Shown here: positions 57,689 to 64,000 of the stretch, piece by piece
Layout of the letters: the number at the start of each line of letters is the position of its first letter
Numbering within the stretch: the first letter of the stretch is position 1
Origin: Pseudocercospora fijiensis CIRAD86
Lineage: Eukaryota; Ascomycota; Dothideomycetes; Mycosphaerellales; Mycosphaerellaceae
Assembly (NCBI RefSeq): GCF_000340215.1
Contig: NW_006921543.1
Coordinates: 744,001 to 808,000 of the forward strand
Direction of reading: 5' to 3'
Length of the DNA stretch: 64,000 nt
Translations under genes and position numbers: made by a program
Notes under the pieces: model-generated
The model's input: the letters and a program-made list of their open reading frames with translations, nothing else
Database searches by the model: none
What the model was told of the DNA's origin: nothing

Positions 57689-58000
57689 TCATTTCTGCGG
57701 CATGGCATCTTCACGATCGCTGAGTCCTGAAAAGTTTCCGTAGAGACTGTCGTGAGGTGCAAAGAGCTGCACATCTTGGTAGAGGCCAGTACTGTATAGT
57801 GCATTGTCTTTGTAATCACTTGGTCCATGTCTACAAGTGGCCGATGGTACAATCACAGGATAGACCTCGCGCAATAGCAGCAGCTGCCCAGTGAAGGTGT
57901 CCACGATGAAGGAGAGATGGTTGAAAAGGCTCAGTGAGGATTTGATCGACTTCACCCAGACGGCGGCTGTATCCGCCAAACCTTGAATTAAATGGACCAT
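57689..58000 (-). CDS. Candidate small protein, 103 aa
   Basis: Open minus-strand frame in normal-composition DNA starting MVHLIQGLADTAAVWVKSIK, with plausible amino-acid content and a TGA stop. No domain. It lies at the edge of the island, 80 bp from the RIP block, so it could be the truncated start of a larger gene. Confidence 0.3.
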   Translation of the reverse strand: MVHLIQGLADTAAVWVKSIKSSLSLFNHLSFIVDTFTGQLLLLREVYPVIVPSATCRHGPSDYKDNALYSTGLYQDVQLFAPHDSLYGNFSGLSDREDAMPQK

Positions 58001-58157
58001 CTCTCCACTCGCCTAGACACTCCTCAACGCTTCAATACTATCATTTGCGTTTGGGTTGAGAATGCCAAGCCGGAGAAGCCCTACTAAGATTTTACTAGTA
58101 ATTCAGCCATTTCGTCCTCTTTCTACGTATTCTTATCCTAATACTAAATTGCTAAGC

Positions 58158-59303
58158 ATGTCGATAGTATAGCCGTTAAATATACAATCTAAGGTATTGT
58201 TCTAGTTATTCTGCGCCTTCCTCGCGTTTTGCGGCGCTATGCTAGGTCGCCTACCCTCTAAGACTGCTAGGCTCGCGGTACTATATTTCGACGATAGTCT
58301 CGATATTCTAACTATTATCTCGAAGACTAGTACTAGCACTACGACGATATATCGATAGCGGAAGTGTTATAATCTGTTTAGTAAGGTATATATACCGGAT
58401 CCGGACCCGCTAGCGTCGCCTAAACCGGGCAAGAAGAAGAAGAAGAAAGTTAAGCGCCGTATAAGGAAGATAACGAAGGAAATAGACGACTAGTTAATTA
58501 AGTACTTGTCTAACCGGCTAGACTCGTATTTAGAAGAGATGTATATAGCATTATATAACTAATTTAGCGTAGAACTGTGTCCTTCGAGCGTTTGGCGTAC
58601 GCTTACTAATCGGATAGAATAGACTCGCAAATAAGCTAAGTAGATCGCAAAGGAGCGTAATCCGATAGCAAGAGCCGTATAGCATATAAGGAGCTAGAAA
58701 TAGCCTATAGACAAGTTGATATTCCTTAACGAGACGGCTTCTAATAAGAAGACTACTTACCGGAAGTATAGTTAGTCTCTAAAGGGCGTAGATTGCTACG
58801 ATTTCTAGTATACGTAGAGGCAACGACGCACCTTAGTATTGCCGGCTCTAACGATCAATAGATATCTTAACTATATACTATACGTAGAAGGCGCCGTAGA
58901 TTAAGTTACTTTCGATAACTAGCTAGAGAATAAAGTAATGCCTTTAATTAACGGTTAGGAGATAATCTTTATAATAGACAATGCCTCGATCTACTATAGC
59001 GATAGGGTCGAAGAGATAATAACGTTAGCTAGCTATAGATTAGAGTATTTACCGCTATATTCGCTAGACCTTAATCTAATAGAACAGACCTTTAACATAC
59101 TTAAAAAATAGCTTAAAAAGAACAAGTAGATGCAGAAGGACTTTAATTGCTTTGCTAACTTCCTTAGATAGGCTCTTAAGCATATAGCTAGCCTTAATAT
59201 AACCGGATTGTTTAGGCATAGTAGATACAATATCGACGGAGTATACGACTTTAACGCGGAAGCGACGGAGCTAGGCTTAGAGTTTAACAACCTGTACCTC
59301 TAA
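58158..59303 (+). pseudogene. Tc1-like transposase of E3, left unit
   Basis: 382 codons with a natural TAA. The N-terminus has an HTH (SKTARLAVLYFDDSLDILTI), a basic linker (KPGKKKKKKVKRRIRK) and a second HTH. The first catalytic motif reads LIFLNETASN, with Asp replaced by Asn through TG to TA. The second Asp (IFIIDNASIYYSDRVEE) and the Glu (LNLIEQTFNILKKWLKKN) survive. Stops are few compared with other elements, but the lost Asp alone would inactivate it. Confidence 0.85.
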
Positions 59304-59339
59304 GTAGCAAAACAATACTACTATATAACTAAATTATAC

Positions 59340-61418
59340 TATTTAAGATGCGTAATATTACGACAACATTAAGACGAAGCTCCGCTATTAATTTTATTAT
59401 AATCCGAGCAGTATAGCGGATGCTATCTAATTTCGAAGTTATAGTACGGAACGCTAAGACCCGCGCTAAGCGTAGCGCTTTTAAGCTCCTTACTCTAGCG
59501 GAGATCTTAGCGGAGATCTCGAAGGGCGGTAACGATAATTAAGATATATACAACGGAGCAATTAATAAGCCACTTTGTTCGCTATTACTATATAAACCCC
59601 TTACTAATTTAAACTAACGAGAATAGCCGTCGCTCTATCGTTAATATCGTAATTATCGTTCTAAACCTATTACTTCTCTGCCCTCTCGGACAACTTAATC
59701 TTCTAAAAGCGCTTTAATATATCAAGCAACCGGCGTCTATATCCTTTAAAGAAGCTAAGTTCTTCCTTCAGAATCCTTCTAGTACTTCTTAGAGACACGC
59801 ATTATCTAATTACAGTCCTATTTCTTAGCAAGGAAGTATAACTCTATCTTCTTAAAGTCTCTAACTTCTTCTAGATTAGACTATTCGTATTGCTATATAG
59901 TATACTTAAAGAACTATCGAGTAAGGCTTAAGATAGGTGTTCTAAGTTGTACTACAATATATACTAGAACAGGAGATTCTTCTACTATAGCCGGAAGTGT
60001 TAGAACGATAGCAGGCTTAGCTTGTTGTCCGCTACGAAGAACTAGAAGCAGACTCGATATAGTCTCTCGGACAATAGCGCTAGCATCTACTATAGAACGG
60101 CCTCGTTAAGGAGCTAGTATTTAAGGGATCTCTGCTATCTTTGAATTAGCAAGTATACTAGCAGAAGGCTTTAGCTTGCTACTTAATATCTTGTCTTTGT
60201 ATTCCTTTATCTTTATAAAAGCTAACTCCGGCGGCTTCTTAAGAGTAACGCCTTCTTGCTTTATAGTAAGAGCGTAAGACTATAGGTTTAAAGCCTCTTA
60301 ATAGAACTAGTAATAATAGATGTCCGAATTCGGCGTATTCTTAGGATAATAGTAATAGCCGCTATAGTTCTTACAAGTTGCTAGAGAGTATATATAGTTA
60401 GCCTAGATCTCGGTCTTATAATTGCTAGATCTTCGCTCTTTAGCAATATAAGTAAGACCGTCGATAGTTTGTTAGTCGTTTGGCTTTAGTTTACTAACTT
60501 TGAGAACAGCGCTAGCGAGAGCGTCCTTTAGCGCTGTTTTAAACTCGATATTAATACGGATCTTATCTCGAGCCTCGTATACAAATTTAAGAGCGGCATC
60601 GAGTGCTTTACTATAGTCCTTAGCTACGAGAGATTAGTATAAGAACGAGCTATAAGAACGCTCTTAGAATAGCCGTTAAGCTTACTATTCTGCTTCTAAC
60701 TTTAATAGAACCAATCTAACTTCTTTATACGCGCAGCGGACACAACTAGTATACAACTTCCTACGAAGAGACCTTGTTTCTTCGCTTTATCGACGGCCTA
60801 GTAGAAAGCATCTTTAGTAGGTTAAGTAGCGGCACTATACTATTCCTTGTTCTTAATCGCGAGAACCTAATTGCTAGTAAGCAGGCGCTAGTACTACTTA
60901 TAGCATAGGTCGTCTCGACTATCGTACGAGGCTATCTCGATATCTTCCTTATCTACTAACTGCTACTTTATAAGACGCTATGCTAACTTAGAGGCAGGCG
61001 CGCTAGGCGCCTTACCTATAGCCGTTAACTCGCTAGGCTTAACTTGTCCTTCTATATTAATATTATTATTACTAGCCGCCGTCGAAGCGTCGTCTATCTA
61101 TTCTAAATACTTCTTCTACGCTTCTACGTCGAATACGCGAGCCTTACTAAACCTTTTTAGTGCCGCCGCCGCTAATTTCTTCGTCTTCGCGACCTTCTTC
61201 TTAGGCGACTCGCGCCTTATAATAGTATCTTTATAAGCCGGTAGGTCCTTCTCGACTAGTCTACGCGATCGACTCGTACGTACGGCAGGCGCCTATAGAG
61301 CGCTCTTCGGTAGTTTTAGCGCTATTAAGAGATAATAAACTAGTAGGAGATTACTAGCAACGTAGACTATAGCGACGATATATGCTATCTCTAGAGGTAT
61401 ACTGCCTATTAAGGACAT
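59340..61418 (-). pseudogene. ORF1 of E3, left unit, unknown function
   Basis: Minus strand from ATG at 61418 (MSLIGSIPLEIAYIVAIVYV). The first 35 residues are hydrophobic, like a membrane anchor, followed by a basic segment (RRESPKKKVAKTKKLAAAAL). Blocks shared with the right unit include RLLTSN, VSA and LRC. About 690 codons with many RIP stops and probably small indels. Not recognised. Confidence 0.5.
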
Positions 61419-61499
61419 TTTAAAAGCGGTATAAGGATATAACTACACTCTATCGACCTAACCGCTAAGAGACAGTATAGACAGGCATCTAGATTACAA

Positions 61500-61573
61500 G
61501 GTTCTTAGCATTCTTAACCTAAACGCAAATAATAGTACTATGCTTTACTAGAAGGTTAAGACTGCTAAGAACC
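61500..61573. repeat. 20-bp inverted repeat at the centre of the E3 pair
   Basis: GGTTCTTAGCATTCTTAACC at 61500-61519 and its inverse at 61554-61573 match at 19 of 20 bases with a 34-bp spacer. They may be the abutting terminal repeats of two elements, but no matching copy was found at the outer left end. Confidence 0.6.
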
Positions 61574-61675
61574 CGGGTTTGTAACCCTCGTAGATCCGAG
61601 ATTAGACTTCTTTATGCCTTTAAGCACGATAATGCCTATATAAGGTCTTACCGCTATTAAATCTAGCCTCTTACA

Positions 61676-63712
61676 ATGTCTTATTATACGTTGCTACCGC
61701 CGGAGCTCGCTATTCTCGTCGCTGCGTTAATAGCGACTAATCTATAGCGCCTATATCTCGAACACTACGCTATAGCGGAGGCACGCGTGTCTCGATCGCG
61801 TACGGCAACTTCGAAGGACCTGCTAGCGTATAAGGAAGCCGAGCGGCGGCGCGAGGCGAAGTCGCCTACGAAGGGCAAGAAGAAGGCGGCTAGCGGAAAG
61901 CAGAAGAAGACGGCGTAGTAGCAGAAGTTTGATAATATACCGGCGTTTAAGGCCGCGGCGTAGAAGGATTATTAGGTTAACGATACCGCGACTGCTATAG
62001 AAGTTAATATTGCTAGCGAAGTTAAGGTCGGCGAGTTAACGCGTTTAGCTAATGTCTCGCCTACGAGAGGTATCTAAGCGCGGCGCCTAGTAAAGGGTTA
62101 GTAGGTAAATAAGGAAGATATATCTACGCTGTCTTATAACCCTCGTAAGGACTTAGAATATAAGCAAACCTAGCGCCTTCTTACTAGCAATAATGAGTTA
62201 GCTTTCGAGAACTATAACCGTACTAGCGCTAGTACTTAGTATACCGAAGATGCGTACTATTAGGCTAACGAAGAAGCGTAGAAGAAGCAGCTCTATATCG
62301 GTAACTATATATTAATCGTATCCGCGTTCAAAGTGCTAAAGAGTAACTAGTTTAAGCAGAGTTAGAAGAAAGGTAAGGTAACGATATTCTTACTATCGCT
62401 CGCACCTACCTAGCGGCTATATCCGCTTAGCTCGAGTTACGAGTATACTAATTTCTTCTATAGCGGAAGATTATAATAAGGCTCTCGACTACGCCGTAGA
62501 GTTGATAAACGATACTAGAGACAAGATTAAGATTGACATTAAGTTTAAGACTACTACTAAGGACGCTAGATCTTTAGCTATTCTTAAAGTTAGCAAACTG
62601 AAGCTAAACGATTAGTAGAATGTCGCTAGTATTACCTTTATTGCTAAGGAGCGGAAGGAGGGCAATTATACGACTAAGCTACTTGCTAACTATATATATA
62701 CCCTCCCTAGCTGCGAGAACTATAGCGCTTACTGCTATAGACCTAAAGGCCTTCTAGACATCCCTCGCAATTATTACTAGTTCTATAGCGAGGCAATAAA
62801 GCTATAGTCTTACGTACTTACTACAAAGCAAGAAGGAGCTACTCTTAAGCAACCGCCGTATAGTATCTTCGCTAAGATATAGCAGTATAAAGAGAAGATG
62901 CAATCTCGTAAACTAAACAGTCTACTTGCCGCTATAAAGGAGCCCTTCTAGTTACAGACTCTAGTAAGGGCACGCTCTATGCTAGCAGTTTATCTACCGC
63001 CGCCGCTAGCTATAGACTATGCTAATCTAATCTAGACTATGTTTAATCTAGTTAATTAGAAGCTAGGCGTTGCAACTGCAGCTTAGGTCTAAGAAGCTTA
63101 GCCTATATAACAAGAGTCTCCTATTCTAAGGCATATTGCTAAGGCACTTAATATACTACCGAGAAGTCTACTAAGACAGTTCTTTTAATAGGCAGCGATA
63201 TAGCACGAATAGAAGGATGCTAAGGATAAGGAATAGCTCTTAAAGATAGAAGCGCACTTTATAACTAAACGCTATAACTGTAATTAGTTATATCAACTTC
63301 CTATACGAGAGTAGAAGGAGCTTAGCTTCTATAAGGGTAACTTAGGCACGTTGCGTAACTGTTTGAAGCGCTTTTAGAAGGAAAAGCTAGCTTAGAGAGA
63401 TTAATATAACAACGATATTTATAACGGAGCAACGGCCGATCTCGTTAGTTTAGATTAGTTAGGCGTTTATATACAGATTGAGAATTTAAGGGCTTACTAT
63501 TCGCTCCGTTGCGTATATCTCTATTATCGTCGTTGCTTCGAGAGTACTTTCTAGGGGCATTCTCGGAGTCTCTCGGAGGTAAAAGCGGAGGAGATATATA
63601 AAGCTTAGCAGTACGTACTAACACCTTATTAATTTTGTTATACTAACACTACGCTAGTTATATATATAAAATTCGTAGCGGAGCTTCGGATATATGTTAT
63701 CTTGCTAACCTG
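61676..63712 (+). pseudogene. ORF1 of E3, right unit, unknown function
   Basis: Starts MSYYTLLPPELAILVAALIA, again hydrophobic, then basic (RREAKSPTKGKKKAASGK). The C-terminal region has a Cys/aromatic cluster (YSLRCVYLYYRRCFESTF, then GHSRSLSEVKAEE). At least one frameshift lies near 62490. It converges on the right transposase. No domain recognised. Confidence 0.5.
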
Positions 63713-63764
63713 CAAATACTAGAGTATATTATTAATGTTATAGTAGTTAGATCTAAAGCGACTA

Positions 63765-64000
63765 GAAATTGCTAGTAAGCTAGCTTTCCTCCGACTTAAT
63801 CTCGGCTTTAGCTTTAGATTTAAAGCCTTATACGTTATATCTAGCATGTTTGAACAACCCTGTTATATCTATCTTTCTAATATAATTAAGAGCCTATATA
63901 AGGAAGTCTTTAAAGCATTCGAAGTCTGCTATAAGATCTTTATTCTTCTTAAGCTATTTCTTAAGCAGTACGAAGGTCTGTTCTATAGGATTCAAGTTAG
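63765..64000 (-). pseudogene. Tc1-like transposase of E3, right unit, C-terminal part only
   Basis: Minus strand reading NLNPIEQTFVLLKKWLKKNK, then ITGLFKHARYN, homologous to the left unit (LNLIEQTFNILKKWLKKN, ITGLFRHSRYN). The catalytic Glu is intact. The rest lies beyond the window. Confidence 0.8.

Larger units (their letters stand above)
58081..64000. mobile_element. Two Tc1-like elements (E3) head to head, right one running off the window
   Basis: Left unit: transposase on plus (58158-59303) and ORF1 on minus (about 59340-61418). Right unit: ORF1 on plus (61676-about 63710) and transposase on minus (from about 63765 beyond 64000). The two ORF1s and the two transposases are homologous but diverged beyond RIP changes, so these are two family members in inverted order rather than a recent palindrome. 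They meet at a 20-bp inverted repeat near 61.5 kb. Confidence 0.7.

Noticed and set aside
59543..63520. A single DNA transposon with terminal inverted repeats of about 110 bp at these positions.
   Set aside because: The similarity continues inward and outward through ORF1 and the transposase, so these are parts of two inverted homologous elements.

Overview
This window reads as a filamentous ascomycete (Pezizomycotina, probably a dothideomycete) chromosome made of nested transposons, with two short islands of ordinary genes. The evidence is repeat-induced point mutation (RIP). Outside the islands CA and TG dinucleotides are nearly absent while TA is in large excess and CG is kept. Long reading frames are broken almost only by TAG and TAA, the products of CAG, CAA and TGG. 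Reading those stops as Q or W recovers recognisable proteins. All protein calls in the RIP blocks come from reading frames by eye; none was checked by a database search.

Layout. 1-5.4 kb: Ty3/gypsy element A, plus strand, 5' end outside the window. 5.4-9.5 kb: copy 1 of an unclassified repeat B with a frame of about 960 codons. 9.5-12.1 kb: truncated minus-strand gypsy element D with a 100-base assembly gap. 12.1-23.3 kb: B copy 2, split by chromovirus C copy 1 (198-bp LTRs, 5-bp target duplication). 23.3-24.7 kb: Harbinger-type transposase. 24.7-30.95 kb: gene island 1, with a 1219-aa multi-zinc-finger protein and an F-box protein. 31.2-51.6 kb: Tc1-like element E1, split first by chromovirus C copy 2 and again by a 9.9-kb hAT element with perfect 20-bp inverted ends and an 8-bp target duplication. 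51.6-55.3 kb: an F-box-like remnant and Tc1-like element E2. 55.3-58.1 kb: gene island 2, poorly conserved hypothetical genes. 58.1-64.0 kb: two diverged Tc1-like elements (E3) head to head.

The most unusual part is the hAT element. Besides a hAT transposase and a basic protein of unknown role it carries two diverged histone H3-like genes, each with a long basic N-terminal tail. Six introns of its genes contain short arrays of a GCCGGC-centred repeat that also lies in its non-coding ends. The Tc1-like elements are also odd, because each carries a second, convergent ORF of unknown function.

The nesting gives an order of events: E1 landed beside an F-box-like gene, C and hAT then landed inside E1, and RIP then hit nearly everything. 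RIP destroyed catalytic residues (RT YLDD to YLDN in both C copies, Tc1 D to N and E to K) and probably one splice donor. The two gene islands escaped and have sharp compositional edges.
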